A stretch of DNA of 64,000 nucleotides from Auanema rhodensis (taxonomy: Eukaryota > Nematoda > Chromadorea > Rhabditida > Rhabditidae): NCBI GenBank assembly GCA_964057225.1, contig OZ059895.1:3906001-3970000 (forward strand), given 5' to 3'. Shown here piece after piece: positions 43,301-55,700 of the stretch. Made by a program: the position numbers and the translations under genes. Below the pieces are notes generated by a model, which saw nothing but the letters and a program-made list of their open reading frames with translations, had not been told where the DNA came from and made no database searches. The first letter of the stretch is position 1; the number at the start of each line of letters is the position of its first letter.

Positions 43301-46300
43301 ACACTCAACATTGCTTCCAAAAACATTTTGACAAAAATTTTTTCAAAAAATTTCAGAATAATTTAGCAAAAAGTAAATGTTTTTAGATTCATTTTTTTAA
43401 GGCAAAGACGATGGACAATGTTTTTCAACGAAAAAATTGATTCTTCAGGGTGAAAATCGAGGATATAAGTGTGAACTTATATCAGTTGATATCTCGGTGC
43501 ATTTTCAAGCTAGCGCAAATCTGATAACACAGATCGACGCAGCTTAAAAATCCGCATCGAATGCACAATACTTCATTGAGAAACGCTTAATACAAAAATT
43601 AGTTATGATCGTTTGAAAAATGATGCATTAGTGTATGTTGAGTTTCCATGTACACTCAACATTGCTTCCAAAAACATTTTGACAAAAATTTTTTCAAAAA
43701 ATTTCAGAATAATTTAGCAAAAAGTAGATGTTTTTAGATTCATTTTTTTAAGGCAAAGACGATGGACAATGTGATTCAACGAAAAAATTGATTCTTCAGG
43801 GTGAAAATCGAGGATATAAGTGTGAACTTATATCAGTTGATATCTCGGTGCATTTTCAAGCTAGCGCAAATCTGATAACACAGATCGACGCAGCTTAAAA
43901 ATCCGCATCGAATGCACAATACTTCATTGAGAAACGCTTAATACAAAAATTAGTTATGATCGTTTGAAAAATGATGCATTAGTGTATGTTGAGTTTCCAT
44001 GTACACTCAACATTGCTTCCAAAAACATTTTGACAAAAATTTTTTCGAAAAATTTCAAAATAATTTAGCAAAAAGTAGATGTTTTTAGATTCCTTTCTTT
44101 AAGGCAAAGACGATGGACAATGTGATTCAACGAAAAAATCAATTCTTCAGGGTGAAAATCGAGGATATAAGTGTGAACTTATATCAGTTGATATCTCGGT
44201 GCATTTTTGAGCTAGCGCAAATCTGATAACACAGATCGACGCAGCTTAAAAATCCGCATCTAATACACTATACTACATTGAGAAACGCTTAATACAAAAC
44301 TTAGTTATGATCGTTTGAAAAATGATGCATTAGTGTATGTTGAGTTTCCATGTACACTCAACATTGCTTCCAAAAACATTTTGACAAAAATTTTTTCGAA
44401 AAATTTCAAAATAATTTAGCAAAAAGTAGATGTTTTTAGATTCCTTTTTTAAAGGCAAAGATGATGGACAATGTTATTCAACGAAAAAATTAATTCTTCA
44501 GGGTGAAAATCGAGGATATATGTGTGAACTTATATCAGTTGATATATCGGTGCATTTTCAAGCTAGCGCAAATCTGATAACACAGATCGACGAACCTAAA
44601 AAATCCGCATCGAATGCACTATACTTCATTGAGAAACGCTTAATACAAAACTTAGTTATGATCGTTTGAAAAATGATGCATTAGTGTATGTTGAGTTTCC
44701 ATGTACACTCAACATTGCTTCCAAAAACATTTTGACAAAAATTTTTTCGAAAAATTTCAAAATAATTTAGCAAAAAGTAGATGTTTTTAGATTCCTTTTT
44801 TTAAGGCAAAGATGATGGACAATGTTATTCAACGAAAAAATCAATTCTTCAGGGTGAAAATCGAGGATATAAGTGTGAACTTATATCAGTTGATATCTCG
44901 GTGCATTTTTAAGCTAGCGCAAATCTGATAACACAGATCGACGCAGCTTAAAAATCCGCATCGAATACACTATACTACATTGAGAAACGCTTAATACAAA
45001 ACTTAGTTATGATCGTTTGAAAAATGATGCATTAGTGTATGTTGAGTTTCCATGTACACTCAACATTGCTTCCAAAAACATTTTGACAAAAATTTTTTCG
45101 AAAAATTTCAAAATAATTTAGCAAAAAGTAGATGTTTTTAGATTCCTTTTTTTAAGGCAAAGACGATGGACAATGTTATTCAACGAAAAAATCAATTCTT
45201 CAGGGTGAAAATCGAGGATATAAGTGTGAACTTATATCAGTTGATATCTCGGTGCATTTTCAAGCTAGCGCAAATCTGATAACACAGATCGACGCAGCTT
45301 AAAAATCCGCATCGAATGCACTATACTTCATTGAGAAACGCTTAATACAAAAATTAGTTATGATCGTTTGAAAAATGATGCATTAGTGTATGTTGAGTTT
45401 CCATGTACACTCAACATTGCTTCCAAAAACATTTTGACAAAAATTTTTTCGAAAAATTTCAAAATAATTTAGCAAAAAGTAGATGTTTTTAGATTCCTTT
45501 CTTTAAGGCAAAGACGATGGACAATGTGATTCAACGAAAAAATCAATTCTTCAGGGTGAAAATCGAGGATATAAGTGTGAACTTATATCAGTTGATATCT
45601 CGGTGCATTTTTGAGCTAGCGCAAATCTGATAACACAGATCGACGCAGCTTAAAAATCCGCATCTAATACACTATACTACATTGAGAAACGCTTAATACA
45701 AAACTTAGTTATGATCGTTTGAAAAATGATGCATTAGTGTATGTTGAGTTTCCATGTACACTCAACATTGCTTCCAAAAACATTTTGACAAAAATTTTTT
45801 CGAAAAATTTCAAAATAATTTAGCAAAAAGTAGATGTTTTTAGATTCATTTTTTTAAGGCAAAGACGATGGACAATGTGATTCAACGAAAAAATTGATTC
45901 TTCAGGGTGAAAATCGAGGATATAAGTGTGAACTTATATCAGTTGATATCTCGGTGCATTTTCAAGCTAGCGCAAATCTGATAACACAGATCGACGCAGC
46001 TTAAAAATCCGCATCGAATGCACTATACTTCATTGAGAAACGCTTAATACAAAACTTAGTTATGATCGTTTGAAAAATGATGCATTAGTGTATGTTGAGT
46101 TTCCATGTACACTCAACATTGCTTCCAAAAACATTTTGACAAAAATTTTTTCGAAAAATTTCAAAATAATTTAGCAAAAAGTAGATGTTTTTAGATTCCT
46201 TTCTTTAAGGCAAAGACGATGGACAATGTGATTCAACGAAAAAATCAATTCTTCAGGGTGAAAATCGAGGATATAAGTGTGAACTTATATCAGTTGATAT

Positions 46301-49300
46301 CTCGGTGCATTTTTAAGCTAGCGCAAATCTGATAACACAGATCGACGCAGCTTAAAAATCCGCATCGAATACACTATACTACATTGAGAAACGCTTAATA
46401 CAAAACTTAGTTATGATCGTTTGAAAAATGATGCATTAGTGTATGTTGAGTTTCCATGTACACTCAACATTGCTTCCAAAAACATTTTGACAAAAATTTT
46501 TTCGAAAAATTTCAAAATAATTTAGCAAAAAGTAGATGTTTTTAGATTCATTTTTTTAAGGCAAAGATGATGGACAATGTTTTTCAACGAAAAAATTGAT
46601 TCTTCAGGGTGAAAATCGAGGATATAAGTGTGAACTTATATCAGTTGATATCTCGGTGCATTTTTAAGCTAGCGCAAATCTGATAACACAGATCGACGCA
46701 GCTTACAAATCCGCATCGAATGCACTACACTTCATTGAGAAACGCTTAATACAAAACTTAGTTATGATCGTTTGAAAAATGATGCATTAGTGTATGTTGA
46801 GTTTCCATGTACACTCAACATTGCTTCCAAAAACATTTTGACAAAAATTTTTTCGAAAAATTTCAAAATAATTTAGCAAAAAGTAGATGTTTTTAGATTC
46901 CTTTTTTTAAGGCAAAGACGATGGACAATGTTATTCAACGAAAAAATCAATTCTTCAGGGTGAAAATCGAGGATATAAGTGTGAACTTATATCAGTTGAT
47001 ATCTCGGTGCATTTTTGAGCTAGCGCAAATCTGATAACACAGATCGACGCAGCTTAAAAATCCGCATCGAATACACTATACTACATTGAGAAACGCTTAA
47101 TACAAAACTTAGTTATGATCGTTTGAAAAATGATGCATTAGTGTATGTTGAGTTTCCATGTACACTCAACATTGCTTCCAAAAACATTTTGACAAAAATT
47201 TTTTCGAAAAATTTCAAAATAATTTAGCAAAAAGTAGATGTTTTTAGATTCCTTTTTTAAAGGCAAAGATGATGGACAATGTTATTCAACGAAAAAATTA
47301 ATTCTTCAGGGTGAAAATCGAGGATATAAGTGTGAACTTATATCAGTTGATATCTCGGTGCATTTTCAAGCTAGCGCAAATCTGATAACACAGATCGACG
47401 AACCTAAAAAATCCGCATCGAATGCACTATACTTCATTGAGAAACGCTTAATACAAAACTTAGTTATGATCGTTTGAAAAATGATGCATTAGTGTATGTT
47501 GAGTTTCCATGTACACTCAACATTGCTTCCAAAAACATTTTGACAAAAATTTTTTCGAAAAATTTCAAAATAATTTAGCAAAAAGTAGATGTTTTTAGAT
47601 TCCTTTTTTTAAGGCAAAGATGATGGACAATGTTATTCAACGAAAAAATCAATTCTTCAGGGTGAAAATCGAGGATATAAGTGTGAACTTATATCAGTTG
47701 ATATCTCGGTGCATTTTTAAGCTAGCGCAAATCTGATAACACAGATCGACGCAGCTTAAAAATCCGCATCGAATACACTATACTACATTGAGAAACGCTT
47801 AATACAAAACTTAGTTATGATCGTTTGAAAAATGATGCATTAGTGTATGTTGAGTTTCCATGTACACTCAACATTGCTTCCAAAAACATTTTGACAAAAA
47901 TTTTTTCGAAAAATTTCAAAATAATTTAGCAAAAAGTAGATGTTTTTAGATTCCTTTTTTAAAGGCAAAGATGATGGACAATGTTATTCAACGAAAAAAT
48001 TAATTCTTCAGGGTGAAAATCGAGGATATAAGTGTGAACTTATATCATTTGATATCTCGGTGCATTTTTAAGCTAGCGCAAATCTGATAACACAGATCGA
48101 CGCAGCTTACAAATCCGCATCGAATGCACTACACTTCATTGAGAACCGCTTAATACAAAACTTAGTTATGATCGTTTGAAAAATGATGCATTAGTGTATG
48201 TTGAGTTTCCATGTACACTCAACATTGCTTCCAAAAACATTTTGACAAAAATTTTTTCGAAAAATTTCAAAATAATTTAGCAAAAAGTAGATGTTTTTAG
48301 ATTCCTTTTTTTAAGGCAAAGACGATGGACAATGTTATTCAACGAAAAAATCAATTCTTCAGGGTGAAAATCGAGGATATAAGTGTGAACTTATATCAGT
48401 TTATATCTCGGTGCATTTTTAAGCTAGCGCAAATCTGATAACACAGATCGACGCAGCTTAAAAATCCGCATCGAATACACTATACTACATTGAGAAACGT
48501 TTAATACAAAAATTAGTTATGATCGTTTGAAAAATGATGCATTAGTGTATGTTGAGTTTCCATGTACACTCAACATTGCTTCCAAAAACATTTTGACAAA
48601 AATTTTTTCGAAAAATTTCAAAATAATTTAGCAAAAAGTAGATGTTTTTAGATTCCTTTTTTAAAGGCAAAGATGATGGACAATGTTATTCAACGAAAAA
48701 ATTAATTCTTCAGGGTGAAAATCGAGGATATAAGTGTGAACATATATCAGTTAATATCTCGGTGCATTTTTAAGCTAGCGCAAATCTGATAACACAGATC
48801 GACGCAGCTTACAAATCCGCATCGAATGCACTATACTACATTGAAAAACGCTTAATACAAAACTTAGTTATGATCGTTTGAAAAATGATGCATTAGTGTA
48901 TGTTGAGTTTCCATGTACACTCAACATTGCTTCCAAAAACATTTTGACAAAAATTTTTTCAAAAAATTTCAGAATAATTTAGCAAAAAGTAGATGTTTTT
49001 AGATTCATTTTTTTAAGGCAAAGACGATGGACAATGTTATTCAACGAAAAAATTAATTCTTCAGGGTGAAAATCGAGGATATAAGTGTGAACTTATATCA
49101 GTTGATATCTCGGTGCATTTTTAAGCTAGCGCAAATCTGATAACACAGATCGACGCAGCTTACAAATCCGCATCGAATGCACTATACTTCATTGAGAAAC
49201 GTTTAATACAAAAATTAGTTATGATTGTTTGAAAAATGATGCATTAGTGTATGTTGAGTTTCCATGTACACTCAACATTGCTTCCAAAAACATTTTGACA

Positions 49301-51807
49301 AAAATTTTTTCAAAAAATTTCAGAATAATTTAGCAAAAAGTAGATGTTTTTAGATTCATTTTTTTAAGGCAAAGACGATGGACAATGTTTTTCAACGAAA
49401 AAATTGATTCTTCAGGGTGAAAATCGAGGATATAAGTGTGAACTTATATCAGTTGATATCTCGGTGCATTTTCAAGCTAGCGCAAATCTGATAACACAGA
49501 TCGACGCAGCTTAAAAATCCGCATCGAATGCACTATACTTCATTGAGAAACGCTTAATACAAAAATTAGTTATGATCGTTTGAAAAATGATGCATTAGTG
49601 TATGTTGAGTTTCCATGTACACTCAACATTGCTTCCAAAAACATTTTGACAAAAATTTTTTCGAAAAATTTCAAAATAATTTAGCAAAAAGTAGATGTTT
49701 TTAGATTCCTTTTTTTAAGGCAAAGACGATGGACAATGTTATTCAACGAAAAAATCAATTCTTCAGGGTGAAAATCGAGGATATAAGTGTGAACTTATAT
49801 CAGTTGATATCTCGGTGCATTTTTAAGCTAGCGCAAATCTGATAACACAGATCGACGCAGCTTACAAATCCGCATCGAATGCACTATACTTCATTGAAAA
49901 ACGCTTAATACAAAAATTAGTTATGATTGTTTGAAAAATGATGCATTAGTGTATGTTGAGTTTCCATGTACACTCAACATTGCTTCCAAAAACATTTTGA
50001 CAAAAATTTTTTCAAAAAATTTCAGAATAATTTAGCAAAAAGTAGATGTTTTTAGATTCATTTTTTTAAGGCAAAGACGATGGACAATGTTATTCAACGA
50101 AAAAATTAATTCTTCAGGGTGAAAATCGAGGATATAAGTGTGAACTTATATCAGTTGATATCTCGGTGCATTTTCAAGCTAGCGCAAATCTGATAACACA
50201 GATCGACGCAGCTTAAAAATCCGCATCGAATGCACTATACTTCATTGAGAAACGCTTAATACAAAACTTAGTTATGATCGTTTGAAAAATGATGCATTAG
50301 TGTATGTTGAGTTTCCATGTACACTCAACATTGCTTCCAAAAACATTTTGACAAAAATTTTTTCGAAAAATTTCAAAATAATTTAGCAAAAAGTAGATGT
50401 TTTTAGATTCCTTTTTTGAAGGCAAAGATGATGGACAATGTTATTCAACGAAAAAATTAATTCTTCAGGGTGAAAATCGAGGATATAAGTGTGAACTTAT
50501 ATCAGTTGATATCTCGGTGCATTTTTAAGCTAGCGCAAATCTGATAACACAGATCGACGCAGCTTACAAATCCGCATCGAATGCACAATACTTCATTGAG
50601 AAACGCTTAATACAAAAATTAGTTATGATTGTTTGAAAAATGATGCATTAATGTATGTTGAGTTTCCATGTACACTCAACATTGCACCAAAAACATTTTG
50701 ACAAAAATTTTTTCAAAAAATTTCAGAATAATTTAGCAAAAAGTAGATGTTTTTAGATTCATTTTTTTAAGGCAAAGACGATGGACAATGTTTTTCAACG
50801 AAAAAATTAATTCTTCAGGGTGAAAATCGAGGATATAAGTGTGAACTTATATCAGTTGATATCTCGGTGCATTTTCAAGCTAGCGCAAATCTGATAACAC
50901 AGATCGACGCAGCTTAAAAATCCGCATCGAATGCACTATACTTCATTGAGAAACGCTTAATACAAAACTTAGTTATGATCGTTTGAAAAATGATGCATTA
51001 GTGTATGTTGAGTTTCCATGTACACTCAACATTGCTTCCAAAAACATTTTGACAAAAATTTTTTCGAAAAATTTCAAAATAATTTAGCAAAAAGTAGATG
51101 TTTTTAGATTCCTTTTTTGAAGGCAAAGATGATGGACAATGTTATTCAACGAAAAAATTAATTCTTCAGGGTGAAAATCGAGGATATAAGTGTGAACTTA
51201 TATCAGTTGATATCTCGGTGCATTTTTAAGCTAGCGCAAATCTGATAACACAGATCGACGCAGCTTACAAATCCGCATCGAATGCACAATACTTCATTGA
51301 GAAACGCTTAATACAAAAATTAGTTATGATTGTTTGAAAAATGATGCATTAGTGTATGTTGAGTTTCCATGTACACTCAACATTGCTTCCAAAAACATTT
51401 TGACAAAAATTTTTTCAAAAAATTTCAGAATAATTTAGCAAAAAGTAGATGTTTTTAGATTCATTTTTTTAAGGCAAAGACGATGGACAATGTTTTTAAA
51501 CGAAAAAATTGATTCTTCAGGGTGAAAATCGAGGATATAAGTGTGAACTTATATCAGTTGATATCTCGGTGCATTTTCAAGCTAGCGCAAATCTGATAAC
51601 ACAGATCGACGCAGCTTAAAAATCCGCATCGAATGCACAATACTTCATTGAGAAACGCTTAATACAAAAATTAGTTATGATCGTTTGAAAAATGATGCAT
51701 TAGTGTATGTTGAGTTTCCATGTACACTCAACATTGCTTCCAAAAACATTTTGACAAAAATTTTTTCGAAAAATTTCAAAATAATTTAGCAAAAAGTAGA
51801 TGTTTTT

Positions 51808-51811
51808 AGAT
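51808..51811. other. Target site duplication AGAT, left copy
   Basis: AGAT is the last satellite tetranucleotide before the element and is repeated at 61936-61939. Removing the element and one AGAT restores the normal satellite B phrase GTTTTTAGATTCCTTT, so the insertion point is exact. Confidence 0.95.
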
Positions 51812-52192
51812 CGTTACATATTGTTTCTTCCCGTCTTTTCATGGTCGGAAGATATATGTACTTCTACCTTGTTCCTTAGGTAGGCAGACCCGAACGCCCC
51901 GATTTCCTTATTAAGACAAATACTTAAAGAGAAAAGGATTCATTATCAGATAACAAGAAAATACAATATATGAATTACATTAAGAAAGAATATAAAGAGA
52001 TATAACAAAGTATTAAATAGAGTATATATATAGATGATATAGAGATGAGACTCACATGGCTATAAGACAACCTATCTGGGTTAGGCCAGAAGCAAGAGTG
52101 CCATGTGTGTCCCATGTTGTGGGCGGGGCTTGTTCAGGCTCCCGCTATTTGAATAGCGCGCACATGTTTACCATGTGCTTGCAGATGTGACA
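51812..52192 (-). repeat. 3' LTR (381 bp)
   Basis: By eye identical to 61555-61935. In element orientation it begins TGTCACATCTGC and ends ATATGTAACG, so the 3' terminal dinucleotide is CG and not the common CA. It is preceded by the purine tract and followed by the AGAT duplication. As the downstream LTR it should supply the transcript 3' end. I saw no perfect AATAAA in the element strand, only AATAAG. Confidence 0.97.
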
Positions 52193-52204
52193 TCCCCCCA
52201 CCTT
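52193..52204 (-). other. Polypurine tract for plus-strand priming
   Basis: In element orientation AAGGTGGGGGGA lies immediately before the 3' LTR start (TGTCACA). It is a purine run with one T, at the position where Ty3/gypsy elements and retroviruses prime plus-strand DNA synthesis with RNase H-resistant RNA. Confidence 0.88.
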
Positions 52205-52796
52205 AAAAAGTTGAACGTCCTCGTTCAAAAACAAAATAAATTAATTCACTTTTTAAGATAGTTGGGTGTTGGAAAAAAATCATGGTGTAGTGGATAAAAA
52301 AAAAAAGTGTTTACAATACGATTTGAAAGTTTAGCTATTGTCTCTTCAAGTTTGTTGAATTCGAAATGTAGTATCGAGTAGATTCTATTCCATTCACTTG
52401 AGTAGTGAAATGCTTGCAAACGAGAGCTTTGCTTCTAAACCATTCGACTGTGATATAGTCGTTCATTTTCTCGAGTTGTACAGGTACGGTGTTACCCTGA
52501 GAATAGGTCGAGCCCGTTCTGTACAAAAAAATGAAAACTCGTTTAACCCGTATGACTAATGTCCATAAGGTGAATACAAGTAATGATTAAGCATAAAAAA
52601 TAGCAAAATTCACAAGAGAATGTTGAAAAAAAATCTACTCAATGAGAGTTGGAGTAATAAAACAAACTTTTGTAAAACAATAGCAGACTTCTCAGAGAAA
52701 ATCAATCAACAACAAAGAAGTGGTACAATCAGAAATGGCACAAAATAAAATTAAAAAAATTTCAACAATTTGATTTTGTTAAAAAAAAAACTACCT
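52205..52796 (-). other. 3' untranslated region of the element
   Basis: About 590 bp between the integrase stop codon (TGA at 52797-52799) and the purine tract. AT-rich, with A/T homopolymer runs. It holds no recognisable domain; the only candidate coding stretch is the short frame described separately at 52335-52466. In most env-bearing gypsy elements env would lie here; in this element it does not. Confidence 0.7.
52335..52466 (-). CDS. Candidate small accessory ORF (43 codons) in the element 3' region
   Basis: Not recognised. An ATG at 52466 in an A-rich context (GAAAATG) opens 43 codons ending in TAG. The frame also stays open upstream to about 52526. There a T-rich stretch ending GTACAG forms a plausible splice acceptor, with an exon beginning at 52518 that would add about 17 codons. 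The predicted peptide is mixed-composition and hydrophilic with one Cys, and has no signal peptide or membrane segment. It lies downstream of integrase, where spliced accessory or regulatory exons occur in some retroelements. Against it: the length is within chance expectation and no homology can be checked here. Confidence 0.2.
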   Translation of the reverse strand: MNDYITVEWFRSKALVCKHFTTQVNGIESTRYYISNSTNLKRQ

Positions 52797-55700
52797 TCAA
52801 GAAATTGTGATAACCGGAATAGATGTTGTCCGTTGGTAAGGTTTGACGAAGTCCTTGTGTACTCTTCTGCTTTTTCCTTTATCTGTTTGAACCACGACGA
52901 AAGATCTTTGAACTGCTGTAACTAAATAAGGCCCTTCGAATGAAGGTGTTAGTTTGTTTCGAGTAGAATTCACTTTTATCATAACTAAGTCATTAACCTG
53001 AATTTCTTTATTTTGTGTTCTATTTCGTGTATTGTACCGTTGTTCATTCTTCTTTGTGCATGTTTCAATTCTATCTTTTACTATATTAGATGTGCTTTCA
53101 TTTTGTATTAGCGATCTATTGACAAAATCTTCTGTAGGATTGGCTGGTTCTTCAGTTTGAAGATTATTTCCAGGCAATTGATGGTCAATAGGAAGTCTTG
53201 CATCCCGACCAAATAATACAACATATGGACTAATAGATGTTGATGAGTTTGGTAACGTATTGATCGCAAACATAACTTTAGGTAGGTGTATATCCCAGTT
53301 AGTTTGTTGTTCATTCACGAATGAAGAGAGAGCTTCTTCTAAAGTTCTATGAAGTCTCTCCACTTGTCCATTAGCATTTTTATGATATGGTAGCGTAGTA
53401 GTGTGTTCAATTCCAAATTGTTTACACATAGCTTGAAATTCAGATGACAAAAAGCTACTACCATTATCGGTTATCATACTCATTGGTGGTCCATATATGA
53501 AAACAAATCTAATTACAAACGCTTTTGTGATTTCAGTAGCCGTTTGTGTTATTAATGGGCAAGTTGTTCCCCATTTACTAAAAGCGTCTTGAATACTCAA
53601 GATGTATCGATGTCCATCATTAGTGCGAGGTAAAGGACCTAGTATATCTACATGAATACGATCAAATGGCTTTTCGGGTACAACAAATCTTCCCATAGGT
53701 TGAATATACGATTGGTGTGGGTTAGATTTCCTACTTGCACATTTTGTACAACGATTAATAAATTCAGTTATTTGTGGAACCATATTAGTCCAAAAGAATC
53801 GTCGCCGAATCGCATCAGTAGTTTTATTTATACCTAGGTGTGCACCAATTTTGGAATCTTCATGAAAAAACTTGATAACAACATCAGTTATTTTGTCGTT
53901 ACGAGGCAAAATAATAGATGGTTTCAAATAATTTTTCGCTTGTTTTGCATGTAATATGCCTTCTCGTTCTTCATACCGGTCTGATATATTAGCCGGACAG
54001 TTATCATTATTAATTTGAGAAAGTGCTTCGCGAATCCAGGGAACTCCAGCTTGAACTTTCCGTATTTCTTCACAATTTAGTTGGTCAATAGAAGAAATAG
54101 TTGTGATATGAGCAATAAAAGCATCAACAGGTTTTACTTTGTCCTTTGGTTTAGTAGGACGACTGTCATTTGCTTCGTTTCCTATATACCTGGAGAGAGC
54201 ATCACAGACACTGTTTAATTTGCCAGGACGATATTCAATCTTTATGTTGAAATCTTGTATCATTAGTTGATACTTGGCTAATCTACCTATGAGATCTTTA
54301 CGCGACATTAAACTGGTTAATGGTCGGTGATCTGTGATAACTGTGGTAGGTACTCCTAATACATAGGTACGGAATTGTTGAAGAGCAAAGACTAAACCGA
54401 GTGCTTCAACTTCAATAGGAGGATATTTCCGTTCCGCTGGAGTCAACTTTCTACTAGCGAACGCAATCGGGTGTAATGGAGAATTTTTCTCTGCTGATTG
54501 CAATAAAACTGCTCCCACAGCGAACATACTGCCATCACTTTCTATAACAAAAGGTTGGTCTGCTTTAGGAGGTTTCAGTACAGGGGCAGTACACAGTAAT
54601 GTTTTTAAAGTTTCAAATGCGTCTGCATGTTCCGATTTCCACTCAAAAGGAGTATCCTTATGTGTTAACTTATACAATGGCTCAGCTATTCCGGCATAAT
54701 TTTGAATAAACCGTCGAAAATAGTTAGTCATACCTAGAAAGGATCTGACAGCCGTAACTGTGCTTGGATTTGGAAATTCGGAAACAGCCTGCATTTTAGC
54801 AGGATCTGGTTTAACACCATTTCTACCTATTATAAAACCCAAAAACTTTACTTCAGTGGCTGCAAAGCAACATTTAGATAACTTAATTTTTAACCCTAGT
54901 TCAGTGACCTTTTTCAGCACTTCTTGTATATCTCTTAAATGTTCTTCAGCTGAGTTCGAAATTATTAGCAAATCATCTAGATATACAAACAGTTTGCATC
55001 TAACAAGAGATTGCAAGTATCGTACTGCGGATTGAAAAGTGTGTGGCGCTCCACACAATCCCATAGGCATTCGGCAATACTGATAGGTACCTGATGGAGT
55101 GGTAAAAGCAGTTAAGTATCTATCTGAGCGTTTCAACGGTATTTGGAAGAAACCAGAAATGAGATCAAAATTCGAAAAGAACTGAGCTCCAGCCGCTAAG
55201 TCTATGATATCAGGAATGTGTGGGATGCTGTATGTTTGTTTCTTAGTAACACTATTCAATGCTCTAAAGTCAGTAACGAACCGGAAAGAATTATATTTCT
55301 TTTTCACAAGAACAACCGGACTAGTGAAAGTAGCCGTCGAATTTTCGATTATACCTTGCGACAACATTTCTTTCACTTGCCGTTCTACTTCTTCTTGCTT
55401 ACCCAATGGTACTCTGTAAGATCTACTTTTTGGAAAATCCATATCAGATCTTATAGGAATGGCATGTTCAACTGGTCCGCAAAAGAGACCAATATTATGA
55501 TCATGGTTGAAAAATGCCGTTTGGTTTTCCTTAATGATTGTGATCAGATTTTTCTTCATTTTATGAGACAGAGTGCAAGAATTGAAGTTCAAATCATCCA
55601 AAAGATGCTGAGGAAAAGTTGGTAACTTATCTTCCCAATCAGCTTCAGGTGGAACATAATCGTTCATAATTTCTTTAGATGCTATAAGTCCTGAACCAAT

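Larger units (their letters stand above)
12894..51811. repeat. Satellite B tandem array, 351-bp monomer, about 110.9 copies
   Basis: Direct repeats with exact 351-bp spacing, checked by anchors: GAAAAAATTAATTCTTC at 12893 and 13244, and ATGTTTTTAGA at 13191, 44430 (89 x 351) and 47238 (8 x 351 later). The run to 51800 is 1 bp short of 13 x 351, explained by GCTTCC becoming GCACC near 50683. Monomers differ by substitutions, and variants are zoned. Units with TTTTTATGGC or CAAAACATTTC dominate to about 28 kb, GAAATTATATC and GGAAAATG units occupy about 28.6-36.5 kb, and CTTACAAATCC, AAAACTTAG and TTTTCAAGC units about 36.5-51.8 kb. Short frames of 63-79 codons in it are chance openings. No similarity to satellite A was seen. 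Confidence 0.98.

Noticed and set aside
44430-47477. 79-codon frames at 44430, 47238 and (beyond this range) 62279
   Set aside because: They open only because a clustered variant (GAACCTA) removes a TAA present in other monomers. They are chance frames.
1-51811. CRISPR-like regular repeats
   Set aside because: Units are contiguous 209-351-bp tandem repeats without unique spacers, in a eukaryotic context.
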